Part shown: one piece after another, positions 1-8,823 of the stretch
How the letters are laid out: every line of letters starts with the position of its first letter
Position numbering within the stretch: position 1 is the first letter of the stretch
Origin: Symbiodinium sp. CCMP2592
Taxonomy: Eukaryota > Sar > Dinophyceae > Suessiales > Symbiodiniaceae
Direction of reading: 5' to 3'
Length of the DNA stretch: 64,000 nucleotides
Assembly: GCA_905221615.1 (NCBI GenBank)
Contig: CAJNDT010005735.1
Span: 62,001 to 126,000 of the forward strand
Made by a program: the position numbers and the translations under genes
Notes under the pieces: generated by a model
Told to the model about the DNA's origin: nothing
Databases searched by the model: none
What the model saw: only the letters and a program-made list of their open reading frames with translations

Positions 1-2
1 CC

Positions 3-504
3 TCCACCACCGCCGCCACCGATACCGCCAACCTCGCCAAGGACTCCTTCCAGAAGACCCGGCGTGGGGTGCAATTCGACTCCGGGAGGAACACCCCTAC
101 CTCCCCCTCCGCCGTCTATTCCGTCTCCGGGTCTTGGAGGTGGGATTGTGGCGGGTTACCACGCGTCGGAAGGCTGCCGCCTCTGGTGGCAACGAAGGGC
201 CAGGATGCTGCGGTTGTGGCGGGCGACTGGTTGGCCCAGCTGGAGCCGAGCATGTCGAGTTTGAGCAGCTCCGCGGCTTCATGGTGGCAGGCCTTGATGG
301 AGAGAGTGAGGGTGCTATACACTCGGTGGCTAGAGTCGACGCCTATTTTGAGGCTTCAGATCCGTCAAGAAGTGTTAGCGCAGCGGCCTGCCCTTGACAA
401 GTACCAGAGGGTGGAGCAGAGGGCTTCCATGCTGTTGCTTGACAGCCTGCCGGAGGACTTGCGAGCGGAAGTGGTGAGTGTGAGGGCGGTGACGGCCGAG
501 GCGA
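3..504 (+). pseudogene. copia gag, N-terminal part, cut by insertion
   Basis: The frame is open from the window edge to the insertion point, with no in-frame ATG needed because the start lies upstream. The translation ends in a helical stretch (KYQRVEQRASMLLLDSLPEDLRAEVV) typical of retrotransposon capsid proteins. The next residues of the capsid are found at 9101 onward, after the inserted element. Gag would build the virus-like particle that holds the RNA. TAGC tetramers are almost absent here (one seen, near 378), in contrast to the inserted element. That it is gag is inferred from its place upstream of knuckle and protease. The pieces cannot make one protein in this copy. Confidence 0.7.
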
Positions 505-712
505 GTACACTAGCTAGCGTATCCTCCCGCCACCTCCCTCTACACCTCCAGGGAGTACGTAGCAAGCCTAGCTTTAGCTAACTGGCTTCACGCAGTAGCA
601 CGGACAACACGAACTTCTCTTTTTAGCGTTGTGGCGAAGTCCCGCGTTAGCCCGGAGAAGAACTCTAGCCTTCCCGCGTTAGCCCGGAGAAGAACTCTAG
701 CCTTCGGCTAGC
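505..712 (-). repeat. split direct repeat B2 (outer copy)
   Basis: This 208-bp copy matches 904-1079 apart from an extra 32-bp tandem unit (about 642-673 repeated at 674-705). It starts with GTACACTAGCTAGCG and ends GGCTAGC. It is the outermost 3' end of the minus-strand element, directly against copia gag. Confidence 0.85.
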
Positions 713-903
713 AGCACAATGGCCACGGAGTAGCGCATGCTTCACCGGCCATGTGCAGTCACTCTAGCAAACAGACAGGCTTCGTTCTGTTTAGCTTCAG
801 AGGAAAACCCCTTCGACGTTTTCTAGCGAAACACCTTCGATGTTTCCAACAAGGATACTAGCGCTAGCATACACTGTCGTACCTCGTGCCTCGGCACGAG
901 TGC
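712..903 (-). repeat. split direct repeat A2 (inner copy)
   Basis: This 192-bp sequence is repeated at 8910-9101 with no difference noticed. It runs from CAGCACAATGGCC to GGCACGAGTGC and is sandwiched between the two B copies, as in PAT/Ngaro elements. The A2/B1 join probably mirrors the junction of the circular DNA intermediate. Confidence 0.9.
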
Positions 904-1079
904 GTACACTAGCTAGCGTATCCTCCCGCCACCTCCCTCTACACCTCCAGGGAGTACGTAGCAAGCCTAGCTTTAGCTAACTGGCTTCACGCAGTAGCAC
1001 GGACAACACGAACTTCTCTTTTTAGCGTTGTGGCGAAGTCCCGCGTTAGCCCGGAGAAGAACTCTAGCCTTCGGCTAGC
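904..1079 (-). repeat. split direct repeat B1
   Basis: This is the 176-bp partner of B2 (505-712), lacking its 32-bp duplication. It borders the internal region just after the RNase H stop at 1104. Confidence 0.9.
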
Positions 1080-1103
1080 TAATCTCCTCGCGCAGCCGTA
1101 GGG

Positions 1104-2120
1104 CTACCAGGGACCTAGCTTACGGGCCTTCTTAGCGAACCTCGGAGCCTTCGGCTCTCCGGTCCTCTTCCTCACTCCTAGCTCTTGGAAGTAGCTAGCC
1201 GAGTGTTCGAGGAGACGGCCCAGCACGCGCCACTCTAGCTTTTCCCCCTCCAGGTTCACCCTGAAGTCCGGGGAGAAACTAGCGAAGTTCTCGTTCGTGA
1301 GATCGTCCGCTAGCTGGTTCAGATCTCTGCGGATCCACTGTAGCTGAAGCTCACAGTTCTTAGCGGAGAGTTCCTCTGCTAGCTCCATCAACACCAGGGT
1401 TGACGGGAACTTCGTCGTCATGGCTTTCTTCAGTAGCGCCTCGTTGGACTGGTTTTCAGTGTAGCCACGGATGGCCACCTTGGAGGTCTTCTTAGCGTCT
1501 CCTTCTGGGACCCAGAGCCTCACGCCGACCAAAGTAGCCAGTAGCTCCAGTGCGGCAATGACCTTGTTCGGGTCCCCTTTAGCGAAGGCCCAGGGGGCCC
1601 AGCCCTCCTTCACCTCTAGCGAGAACCAAGGTCCGTGACAGCCGTCCACTGGCTCAAGGAAGCCCCCGATCCAGGCACGACCGTTCTCGGCCTTAGCGTC
1701 GGTGTAGAAAGAAAGCGGCGCTGCTCTGTCCAATAGCGAAGCCGGCTTCTGGAGCCGGCCTCCAGCTTCCAAGCGGTCTGCTAGCCAACCACAGAGGACG
1801 CGAGCCGAAGCCCACACGCCGCTATACGGGTCCACCAGTAGCTCGCACATGATAGCCCGAAGGTCCCCACCAGATTCACGTAGACCGTCTGGCTGTCGGG
1901 GTCCCCCGTATAGCTTCCTCGGTGTCGATCTGACACCCCAGGTAGCCATGCTCTCCCTCGGCATGCTTGTAGCGCCGGTGGGCTTTAGCGATGTCGCCCA
2001 CCACGGAGAAGGCCACCTCATTAGCGTCAATGTGTTCCCGGAGTAGCTGTTTCTTTTCCCTAGCCCCTGGGGCCCGGATCTTGTCTCGGCACTTGATGCG
2101 GTGGTTGACCCGGACCCCAT
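1104..2120 (-). pseudogene. RNase H domain and C-terminus of the element's pol
   Basis: The useful part is the last two thirds. An RNase H-like block is visible with LSFYTDAKAENG (first Asp), IAALELLATLVG (Glu), TENQSNEALL and QWIRRDLNQLADDLT. These fit the D-E-D-D pattern of retroelement RNase H, which removes RNA from the RNA/DNA hybrid. The first part of the frame is out of register: the RT motif-B-like string VGTFGLSCASYWW is read in a different frame around 1800-1890. Between that and the RNase H no YADD-type catalytic box occurs in any frame, so the palm and thumb appear deleted near 1760. The Arg/Lys-rich tail ends at the stop by B1. Confidence 0.6.
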
Positions 2121-2751
2121 GGGTAGCGTCGTGGATCATCCTCTTCTTTCCACTAGCCTCGTCCTCAACTATGACGGCTAGCGCGGCGATGGCTCGGTGC
2201 TCGCCGTAGCGGGCTTTGAACTCGCCTAGCGTCATCTTGGCCATGAGACCCTCCGCCACGTCCTCTTCGAACTTTTCCCTAGCGAAATCACGGTATTCCT
2301 CCACCGAAAAATAGTTCGGCACCCAAACTAGCACCGCCTCCCAAGGAGCGTTTTCCAGGGGCCACTTTAGCTGCTCCTCAAAGACGTGGGGAGTGCGTGG
2401 TAGCGGGTCTCTCACGCCCACAGGTAGCCCCTCCTCGGCCTGGAGGAGGAAGTCCCGGAGCGGCAGCCATTGCCACATGGACCCCGGCCGTGTCCCTTGG
2501 TGCGGGCCCTTAGCGAGGGCTCCAAGGTCTTCCGGCTGCTCCATTGCCAGAAAGGTAGCCGCGCCGTCTGCCACGAGGTTAGCGACCTCGAAGCTGAAAT
2601 CCGCAAAAATGTTGCCCAAGATAGCGCGGTCCCTCTCTGCAGGTGTTAGCGTCTCCAGACCTCGGGGAAACTCGTAGCTTCGCACAGGGCGGGGCCCTTG
2701 AAAATTAGCCCAGGGCGCTCTGGAGAAGCTAGCGCACGGCGGGGAGAGCAC
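1876..2751 (-). pseudogene. methyltransferase-like motifs plus RT fingers, element pol
   Basis: The N-terminus LSPPCASFSRAPW looks like motif IV of cytosine-C5 methyltransferases (Pro-Cys nucleophile), followed about 70 residues later by FLAMEQPED, which may correspond to motif VI. From roughly residue 150 an RT begins: KKRMIHDATHGVRVNHRI and then the motif-A-like VVGDIAKAHRRY. The frame then runs into unrelated codons, and motif B continues in another frame. RT copies the element RNA. The methyltransferase-like part is a common accessory of dinoflagellate retroelements as I recall, but catalytic activity is not shown. The frame joins the 2729-3037 piece by a one-base shift near 2745. Confidence 0.6.
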
Positions 2752-3037
2752 CCTCGTCGAACTCCTTGTTAGCGATCCGGTCCAGGTAGCTCTGCCGAAT
2801 CTTGGGCTGACTCAGGTCGTATTTAGCGTGCCGCAGAAGATCGACACACTCGACCCGCACGTCTCTCCCGAGCTCCGCTGCTAGCTGGTGCAAACACTGC
2901 GCCACATCTAGCCGGCGCGAGGTACCAGAGAAGAGGTAGAGCACCCTTAGCGGCTTTGCAGGCGTAGCGGCCGGCTTTGCAGGCGTAGCAGCCAGTGGGG
3001 CTGGCGTAGCATCCCCCTCCGGGGGGGTCACAGGCAC
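2729..3037 (-). pseudogene. methyltransferase-like N-terminal piece of element pol
   Basis: After a Pro/Ala-rich leader with repeats of TPAKP comes RVLYLFSGTSRRLDVAQCL, which resembles motif I (LFSG) of C5-methyltransferases and would bind S-adenosylmethionine. ECVDLL follows, a possible acidic motif II. The frame ends just before motif IV, which lies in the next ORF in another frame with a 23-base overlap. So this and 1876-2751 are one domain broken by an indel or joined by programmed frameshift. The start ATG at 3037 is 25 bases after the stop of the zinc-finger ORF. Confidence 0.55.
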
Positions 3038-3061
3038 TGAGGGCGCAGCCGCAGTAGCGGG

Positions 3062-3358
3062 TCAGTTGGAGGGCTTGTCCTCCTTAGCGGCCTCCGTCTT
3101 CTTGGTGGGGCACTGCGTAGCGGGGTGCTTGCCGAAGCATAGCGAGCAGACGTGCTCGAAGTGGCACTTGCTGCCATTCTTGCACCCCTTAGCGTTGTAG
3201 CGGAAGCAAATGGGCTTTTCTTGGGGGGTGCGGTCGGCGCCCAATCGCTTCTTAGCTTTGCCCCGGTTGGGGGGGACATCTTTGCCTTTGCAGTTTTCCC
3301 TTGGGGGTCTTAGCGGGCCGCTCCTCGGTCCAGGTCCAGGGCTGCGGCTGCTTAGCAT
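3062..3358 (-). CDS. small basic zinc-finger (nucleocapsid-like) protein
   Basis: A basic N-terminus precedes CFRYNAKGCKNGSKCHFEH, a CCCH-type finger, followed by CSLCFGKHPATQCP, a second Cys cluster. Such fingers in retroelements bind the genomic RNA, as the gag nucleocapsid does. It lies 6 bases downstream of the gag-like ORF stop, in a different frame, so it may be the gag C-terminus reached by frameshifting. The tail is Lys/Glu-rich and ends before the pol pieces. About 98 residues. Confidence 0.6.
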   Translation of the reverse strand: MLSSRSPGPGPRSGPLRPPRENCKGKDVPPNRGKAKKRLGADRTPQEKPICFRYNAKGCKNGSKCHFEHVCSLCFGKHPATQCPTKKTEAAKEDKPSN

Positions 3359-3364
3359 GGAGGG

Positions 3365-4303
3365 CTAGCGGCGTTGTGAAGTGCCAGGGAAGTGCCGCTC
3401 CTTCACACTAGCGTCCTTGTAAGCATGGACTAGCGCAGCACCAAAGGCGTAGCCAGCCGTCGCCATGACCTTGTAGGCGTGCTTTCGGATAGCGTGCTCG
3501 TACCTGAGCACCAAGGGCCACGGGGGCACTAGCGACCCCGAGTCGGCACTGGACCGGAGACCATAGCAATAGTCTCCAAGGAGATAGTCCTTGTAGCGCT
3601 CGAAGAGAGCCATGGTGACATCCTGTAGCTCCTCCCGGTTGCGATGTCGAAGCTGGATCATGATTAGCGTATTCTGGAGGACCGTGAGCCGCAGGCGTAG
3701 CTGCTCCGGCCCCGAGGGGGTGGATGCCCGAGCTCCACCCTTCTTCATGGATAGCGTGCCGTTGCCGTTCCAGACGGGCAGTAGCGTGTCCGGGTCCCAC
3801 TCGTCCCGGCTGATGACCTCGGTTAGCGGCTGGGCTCGGAACTCGCCCGATTCGAGCTCGGCTAGCTTCTTCTCGATGTACTCCTTAGCGGGGGTCTGCT
3901 TGTCTTCCAGGTCCCCAAACTTAGCGGTAAAGGCTTGGCGCATGGCCATATAGTCGGTAGCTGGGATGGGCTTCGCCCAATCCCGGACCTCGCTCGTAGC
4001 TTCCGCCTCCGCTTGCCCCTCGGTGCGGGAATTAGCGGTCCTCCATGCGATGGTGACCCCCGCGGCCTGAGCCCGGCTAGCGAGCGAGGTGGACGGCTCA
4101 ATCGCGAAGCTGTCCTTTAGCATCTTCTTGAGGTCTGCCTCATCAGTCGCCGAGGCGGCGAACTTAGCAACGGTATCGATACCGTTCGAAAATAGCTCGG
4201 ATTGGATAGCATCCGAGACTTTGTGCTGCGCTAGCAGGAAGCGAAGCTCACTGCTTCCGAGGGCTAGCTTCTTTGCCAGAGCCTCTGCCATGGTAGCGGG
4301 CAC
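3365..4303 (-). CDS. gag-like structural protein of the element
   Basis: This ORF of about 312 residues is mostly helical with no membrane segment. It begins MPATMAEALAKKLALG. Its middle contains a charged helix (TPAKEYIEKKLAELESGEF) and its C-terminal half the string LRYEHAIRKHAYKVM. It lies directly upstream of the zinc-finger ORF and pol pieces, the position of gag, so a particle-forming role is inferred. No named domain was recognised. GCTA occurs in its codons as GCT-A and G-CTA, showing that tetramer selection overrides ordinary codon choice. Confidence 0.5.
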   Translation of the reverse strand: MPATMAEALAKKLALGSSELRFLLAQHKVSDAIQSELFSNGIDTVAKFAASATDEADLKKMLKDSFAIEPSTSLASRAQAAGVTIAWRTANSRTEGQAEAEATSEVRDWAKPIPATDYMAMRQAFTAKFGDLEDKQTPAKEYIEKKLAELESGEFRAQPLTEVISRDEWDPDTLLPVWNGNGTLSMKKGGARASTPSGPEQLRLRLTVLQNTLIMIQLRHRNREELQDVTMALFERYKDYLLGDYCYGLRSSADSGSLVPPWPLVLRYEHAIRKHAYKVMATAGYAFGAALVHAYKDASVKERHFPGTSQRR

Positions 4304-4679
4304 GATGGGCCCTACGCCACCCTAGGAAAAATGTGTAAAATGGAAAAACTTCCTGCTAGCACATAGTGCCAGTCGATAGCTTTCGCTGAGAAGGCGCTGC
4401 AGCAGCAGACAGCCCTAGCAGCCCCACTGACTCCCGGCCCGTTGCCCCCCCCTGCAACCCTCGACACTCTCACTCTAGCTCTTCCCTTCTTTCTGGCTGC
4501 CGACATGTGTGTAGCATGGACTGTAGCGTGCCACAGGCAACCGTAGCGGAGCACGACCCTGACTTTTGCTGCGGCTAGCGGTCGGCAGCAGAGGGCGCTG
4601 CAAAGGTAGCCGCGTGCAAATCAAAAGTAGCGGGTGCAGGTAGCGAGGCCGGGGCCTGTAGCGAGGCAGGGCCTGCCTT
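4304..4679 (-). other. non-coding spacer upstream of gag-like ORF
   Basis: No convincing ORF was seen. It still carries 13 TAGC tetramers at roughly even spacing, showing that the comb does not depend on coding. A short pyrimidine-rich stretch is near 4440-4490. It may hold a promoter or leader for the gag-like ORF, but no motif was recognised. Confidence 0.4.
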
Positions 4680-4985
4680 TTAGCGGCCGCCCCAGTCCTC
4701 CCCGCGGCTCCACTTTTTGCACCCGTCACAGCAGTGACTAGCGTGGTCGTCACACTTAAACCACATACGCCTGTTGCAGGCTCTTAGCGAACAGACCTCG
4801 CAGGTCGTAGCGCACCTGAAGATACAGGCGTTAGCGTCCCAGCTTGGCAATAGCATGGCTAGCAGCTCGCTAGCTCTCTCCCCCTGGGGGGTGTTAGCGG
4901 GCGGGTGGACGTAGCGGCACATCAGTGCCACATCCTCCCGGCCTAGCGTGTAGAGATGCTCTCCATGGTGGATAGCACTCTTCAA
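4680..4985 (-). CDS. small Cys-rich protein of the element
   Basis: About 101 residues. The second half is dense in Cys and His: CIFRCATTCEVCSLRACNRR, then CDDHASHCCDGC. Two or more zinc sites are plausible. It overlaps the preceding ORF by four bases (4982-4985), a compact arrangement suggesting one transcript. No family was recognised. It could bind nucleic acid or act in protein contacts. Confidence 0.45.
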   Translation of the reverse strand: MKSAIHHGEHLYTLGREDVALMCRYVHPPANTPQGERASELLAMLLPSWDANACIFRCATTCEVCSLRACNRRMWFKCDDHASHCCDGCKKWSRGEDWGGR

Positions 4986-5461
4986 TAGCGTGCCATCATC
5001 TCCTTTGCCATAGCGGGGGTTGGGCCCCTTGCCCTCCCCTTCTCATAGCGTTGGTCCCACGAACCTAGCGGCCAGAGATCGCGGTCGACACTGGACCACG
5101 ATAGCTCGAGGTACCAATAGCCCTTCCCTTTGGGAAGGCTGTTAGCGTGGGCTCCAGGCGGGGGTCTGGCTCTGCCCTTTAGAGCGGCCCGGAGGTTGGC
5201 GGGCATGCCCCCCGCCTGCTCAATAGCGCGGTCCTGCTGGAGCTCGCGGCGGAGCAGCTCGAGGTAGCGGTCCGGATCCTCGAATAGCGTGTTCCACGTG
5301 CAGTCGAACACATTGCTTGTAGCGGCCGGCTGGGCCTTCCCCTTGCCCTTCTCGCCTCGGCCTTGGCCGCTAGCGGTTCGAGGGAACGAGGGGCTAGCGG
5401 CCCGCGGCCCGACTTCCATGAACCTCCTAGCGCTAGCAGACTCAGCCGGCGTGGGATCCAC
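4982..5461 (-). CDS. unidentified 159-residue ORF of the element
   Basis: The N-terminus is low-complexity and basic (GRGEKGKGKAQP). The C-terminal half has an ordered-looking stretch (TWNTLFEDPDRYLELLRREL) and a Trp/Tyr-rich segment (GYWYLELSWSS). It overlaps the upstream coiled-coil ORF by 20 bases and the downstream Cys-rich ORF by 4. No family was recognised. These three linked ORFs are not part of known PAT/Ngaro elements as I know them. Confidence 0.45.
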   Translation of the reverse strand: MDPTPAESASARRFMEVGPRAASPSFPRTASGQGRGEKGKGKAQPAATSNVFDCTWNTLFEDPDRYLELLRRELQQDRAIEQAGGMPANLRAALKGRARPPPGAHANSLPKGKGYWYLELSWSSVDRDLWPLGSWDQRYEKGRARGPTPAMAKEMMARY

Positions 5462-6200
5462 GGTAGCGGCTGCAGCTGTGGCAGCAGGCCCCGCCGTAGC
5501 AGCTGCTGTAGCGGCAGCAGGTGTTCGGGTCTCTGCTAGCGGCCTCCTCTGCTGCCAGGGAGGCTTTGCTAGCGGCCACCGCCTGCTGGGACTCCAGCTC
5601 GGCGGCCTGCTCCTCTTTAGCGAGCCGCTCTGCGGCTTCTTTCTTCTTCTGTTCCAGCGCGGCCGCTGCGACTCTCTGGTCGTGCTCGGCCTTCTTCTCT
5701 AGCGCCAGCTTAGCGGCTATGGCCTCCGCCTCCTTGCAGGCCTTGGCCTTCGCAGCACTAGCGGCCGCATTGGCTGCGGCAAGTTGGTCTAGCTGGGCCT
5801 TTGCTGCTGCAGCGGCGGCCTCTGTAGCGGCGAACCTCTGAGTGAGGCCCGCGGACATAGCGGCATCCAGGCTAGCGATGTCCTCCTGGGACAGGTCCGC
5901 CCAGCTGGTAGCTGACAGAACTCCTCTGCTGGCGGAGCCCGGCCCCAGCCACTTCCTGGGCGGGGCCTCTTTGTCTAGCCTCTCGATCGCCTCGTGGGAC
6001 ATAGCGATCAGCTCCTGTAGCAGAGGCTTGTCGAGATAGCGGTGCAGCCCGTCGGTGCACTCCGACGGCCGAAACCGTAGCGCCTTCCGCAGACCGCGGA
6101 GGGTCTCCGGCAGACTAGCGGGCCCATCGGCCGTAGCGGGGTCTGCGGCCCCCTTGCCCTGGGGCGAAGTAGCTCGGGCGTCTTTGCCCTTTCCTCCCAT
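5442..6200 (-). CDS. Ala-rich coiled-coil protein of the element
   Basis: About 252 residues, starting MGGKGKDARATSP. Residues about 125-225 form a long Ala/Glu/Lys/Gln helix (for example AAALEQKKKEAAERLAKEEQ) with heptad character, so a coiled coil is likely. The last 20 residues become Cys/Ser-rich and probably run out of frame where the next ORF begins. Function unknown. It could be a structural or RNA-particle protein. Confidence 0.5.
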   Translation of the reverse strand: MGGKGKDARATSPQGKGAADPATADGPASLPETLRGLRKALRFRPSECTDGLHRYLDKPLLQELIAMSHEAIERLDKEAPPRKWLGPGSASRGVLSATSWADLSQEDIASLDAAMSAGLTQRFAATEAAAAAAKAQLDQLAAANAAASAAKAKACKEAEAIAAKLALEKKAEHDQRVAAAALEQKKKEAAERLAKEEQAAELESQQAVAASKASLAAEEAASRDPNTCCRYSSCYGGACCHSCSRYRGSHAG

Positions 6201-6774
6201 AGCGGTGCCCTAGGCACAGATCAGGTGAAACTGCTAAGAAAATCTAGCTAGCAAAGCCGAGGAGGGAGGTTTAGCACAGTCACTGGCTCCTGCGCCTAGC
6301 TCCTTTGTTGCCCTGTTGCCTAGCGGGGTCCAAAACCCGCACGTTTCGTAGCGCCTTCCTCCGCTCCGCTCCTTCCTGCAGGACGGACCTAGCGCAAGCA
6401 CTGGCTCCTCTCCTAGCTCCTGTGTTCCCTGGGTGGCCAGAGAGGGGTCGCCCGGCCCCGGTTTCCTAGCGCCTGCCTTCGCTCCTTGCTCCTCCTGCTT
6501 AGCGGAACACGAAAGCACACACAGGCAACACAGCAAGTGACATGTAGCAAGAACGTGGTTCCCTCCCTCTCTTCTTTCTCCCGCCCCCCCCTCCCCCGCC
6601 CCCCCCGAAAGGCCCCCCCCCCCCCAGCACACCCCTTTTAAAGTCTAGCGGCGTTTCGCAGAGAGAGAGAGAGAGAGAGAGCGAGAGGCAGAGAGGGGAG
6701 GACAGCGGTTCCGACCTAGCAGTCTTTCTAGCCTTGGTGCGAGTGCGAGTTCGGCGGCTTAGCACGCCCTGCGC
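6201..6774 (-). other. non-coding spacer with GA and C tracts
   Basis: No ORF looks protein-like. It holds a (GA)n run at 6660-6683, a C-rich block at 6582-6627 and many TAGC tetramers. Two similar stretches (about 6290-6350 and 6395-6470, both reading GCTCCT...CCTAGCG) suggest an internal duplication. It separates the recombinase gene from the other genes, so it may hold the promoter for the second cluster. Confidence 0.4.
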
Positions 6775-7563
6775 TCAAGGGTGACTGCTAGCGGACCCTG
6801 TTGCGGGATCCTCGGGGGCCTCGTCATCCGAGTTAGCGAGCGACCCTTCGCTAGCGTCTCCTTCGGAGATAGCCCCTTGGTTCGGCCAGCATAGCTTACG
6901 CACATGTGTGTACTCATGCGGCCCCGGAACCGAATCGAGAACCCTAGCGTTGCGGAAAGCGCGGCGCTTTCCCATCCAGCAACCTGTAGCGCCCGCTTTG
7001 TGCAGGCGGAAAATAGCACCTGGGACCTCTACGATCACGTAGCTGCCCTGGCTGCGGTCAGGAACCCTGGCCTGCTTCTTAGCAGGCCGTTCCACGACCT
7101 CTGCAGAGGCCTCGGAGCTACTCCCTGCCACTAGCGGTTCCTCGGGCTCGACCGGTTCCTCGGGAACCTCTAGCTTTTCCGCCTCGGTCGGGACTCCTAG
7201 CAGACCTTCCATCCAGATCTTCCGCAGCCGCGCCGCCATATCGATGGTTAGCTTGGCCCTTTCTTCCAGCCAAGGCTCGAGATCTGCGGCAATTTCGCGC
7301 TCGTCGAGCGCTTCGTAGCGGTCGTCCCCCCTAGCTGTCTTAGCGAAGAGAGCTTGGAGACGGGACACCCTACCCGCATAGGATCTAGCGTACACGTCGG
7401 ACCCTTCGGGTTTCCAACGCCCTAGCAGATCCTTGTCCTGCGGTGGGATCTCCTTTAGCGCCAAACCCGTTGGTAGCACCGAGCGCTCACTGTGCTCCGT
7501 CCAATAGCCCTCGACCTCCCGGGGGTAGCCCATGATAGCCAGCAGCCCCGCAGTTGCTACCAT
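6775..7563 (-). CDS. tyrosine recombinase, C-terminal catalytic part
   Basis: The first 62 residues carry the second half of the recombinase active site: WTEHSERS (HxxR, His24 and Arg27), GRW (Trp50 in the His/Trp position) and VYARSY with Tyr58 as the likely nucleophile. Tyrosine recombinases integrate the circular cDNA of these elements by strand exchange. The rest is an acidic tail of about 200 residues rich in Glu and Pro, with no clear domain. It overlaps the upstream ORF by seven bases: the stop of one lies within ATGGTAG of the other. A shift in frame or a reinitiation would be needed to join the two halves. Confidence 0.7.
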   Translation of the reverse strand: MVATAGLLAIMGYPREVEGYWTEHSERSVLPTGLALKEIPPQDKDLLGRWKPEGSDVYARSYAGRVSRLQALFAKTARGDDRYEALDEREIAADLEPWLEERAKLTIDMAARLRKIWMEGLLGVPTEAEKLEVPEEPVEPEEPLVAGSSSEASAEVVERPAKKQARVPDRSQGSYVIVEVPGAIFRLHKAGATGCWMGKRRAFRNARVLDSVPGPHEYTHVRKLCWPNQGAISEGDASEGSLANSDDEAPEDPATGSASSHP

Positions 7564-8381
7564 AGCGTCCGCTCCAGCTGCCCTGCCCGGCCCAGCCGCG
7601 GCATGAGGTAGTCCCGAGCATAGTTAGCGTAGGCTTTGAGGAGATCGAACCCGGTCACCAGCCAGCCTTTAGCGACCAGGAAGGCGTGCTCCGACACAAC
7701 GACCGGTAGCTCCTTAACCCTTCTTGTAGCCCCGGAAGTCTTTGTCTTCCGGAGGATGGTGGTGAGACGACCCTCCACCATCAATAGCTCCGCCGGCAGG
7801 ATTGCTTGGAGGTCGGACCATCTTAGCGTGGCCCAGACCTTGACCAACTTAGCCCAGGCCCAGACACGCCAGCCCACCGCCAGGGCGGGGTTGACCACCA
7901 CCAGCTCTAGCTGCACCAGCATGTAAACGGGGTAGCGCGGAGCCCTCTTGATCAAAGGGGCTCCCTCCGCTAGCTGTTCCACTATGCTGTCCTTAGCGGC
8001 CCAAACCAGGCGGCCAAAGGTGGTTCGTAGCTCGACCGAAAAGTCGGCCACCTTCTCCATCCAGGAGATAGCCTTGAGAATAGCTTCCGGAACCGACCGG
8101 CCGCAAGGTTCATCGCTCCTAGCGAGGAGGTAGTCCACCAAGTCGGCAGCGGTGCCCGGAGGCGGCCTGAGTTTAGCTGCGTGGAGCCACTGGCGCCACT
8201 GCCTGTAGTAGCTCAGGTAGCGTTTCAGCGTAGAGGCCCGCGTCTTCCCTGGCAGCAGCATAGCTGCCCGCACGGGATCCAGGCTCCCCTGAAGCTTAGC
8301 GAGAATAGGGGCACGCATCTCTAGGCTCCTCATGGAGCTTCCTAGCCCATACTTCCAGCAACCGTTCCTCCCTAGCGGCAC
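7557..8381 (-). CDS. tyrosine recombinase, core-binding and first catalytic half
   Basis: Residues 45-110 resemble the SAM-like core-binding domain (ASTLKRYLSYYRQWRQWL). The catalytic half shows WATLRWSDLQAI, with the first catalytic Arg near residue 191, and LRKTKTSG, a beta-hairpin Lys. The remaining residues are in the overlapping next ORF, so all five expected active-site positions exist across the pair. The N-terminal 15 residues probably belong to another frame; the natural start lies upstream in broken frames (8296-8823). It is the first gene of the element, unlike PAT/DIRS where it is last. Confidence 0.75.
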   Translation of the reverse strand: MPLGRNGCWKYGLGSSMRSLEMRAPILAKLQGSLDPVRAAMLLPGKTRASTLKRYLSYYRQWRQWLHAAKLRPPPGTAADLVDYLLARSDEPCGRSVPEAILKAISWMEKVADFSVELRTTFGRLVWAAKDSIVEQLAEGAPLIKRAPRYPVYMLVQLELVVVNPALAVGWRVWAWAKLVKVWATLRWSDLQAILPAELLMVEGRLTTILRKTKTSGATRRVKELPVVVSEHAFLVAKGWLVTGFDLLKAYANYARDYLMPRLGRAGQLERTLW

Positions 8382-8823
8382 TGATCGTGCCGGGCTGTAG
8401 CACCTTTCGGTTCCGCTCCCCGGGGGGAGGTCTTAGCGGCGCCATAGGCTGGCGCGTAGCTTCTTCGACCCCCTCTGTTGGAGCCGGTAGCGGGGGCATC
8501 CGTGCCCTCCATGCCGTGCTTCCTGTAGCCAGCAGTAAACCTGTCTAGCGTGCGCCTACGTTCCTGCTGGACTGTAGCCTGCGCATCTAGCTCTGCCTCC
8601 ACCTCCCAGCCCTCGAAGAGCACTCCTGTCTGCGGGACCCACGAGGGTACCTCCCTGGAGGGAGCCCCGCGGTGTCGTCCGCCCCTAGCTCCGTGGGAAC
8701 CTCGGTTGGACACGAAGAACTTAGCGGGGGCGGGGAATCCCCAACCACAGTAGCGCAGTCGACGGCTGTAGCAGCTGCACCATCTGGCGTGGTCGGCGCC
8801 AGGGTAGCGTCGCTGTCCGACAT
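8296..8823 (-). pseudogene. recombinase N-terminus, broken over three frames
   Basis: Protein-like text appears in pieces: MSDSDATLAPTTPDGAAA from 8823 to about 8690, then LFEGWEVEAELDAQATVQQE in a second frame (about 8620-8500), then GTISAAREERLLEVWARKLH in the first frame again (about 8400-8330), before the core in a third frame. Short introns or indels would explain this. One stop at 8587-8589 is the TAG of a GCTAG motif, but it lies in a frame already left. Low complexity and high Pro/Thr at the start suggest a disordered leader. Confidence 0.45.

Noticed and set aside
505..1079. Repeats B-A-B as ordinary LTRs
   Set aside because: The order A1...B1-A2-B2 and the tyrosine recombinase fit split direct repeats, not LTRs.
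1104..8823. GCTA tetramers as inserted 4-mers causing the frameshifts
   Set aside because: Long frames of 250-340 residues contain dozens of them without loss of frame, so they were gained by substitution or selection, not insertion.
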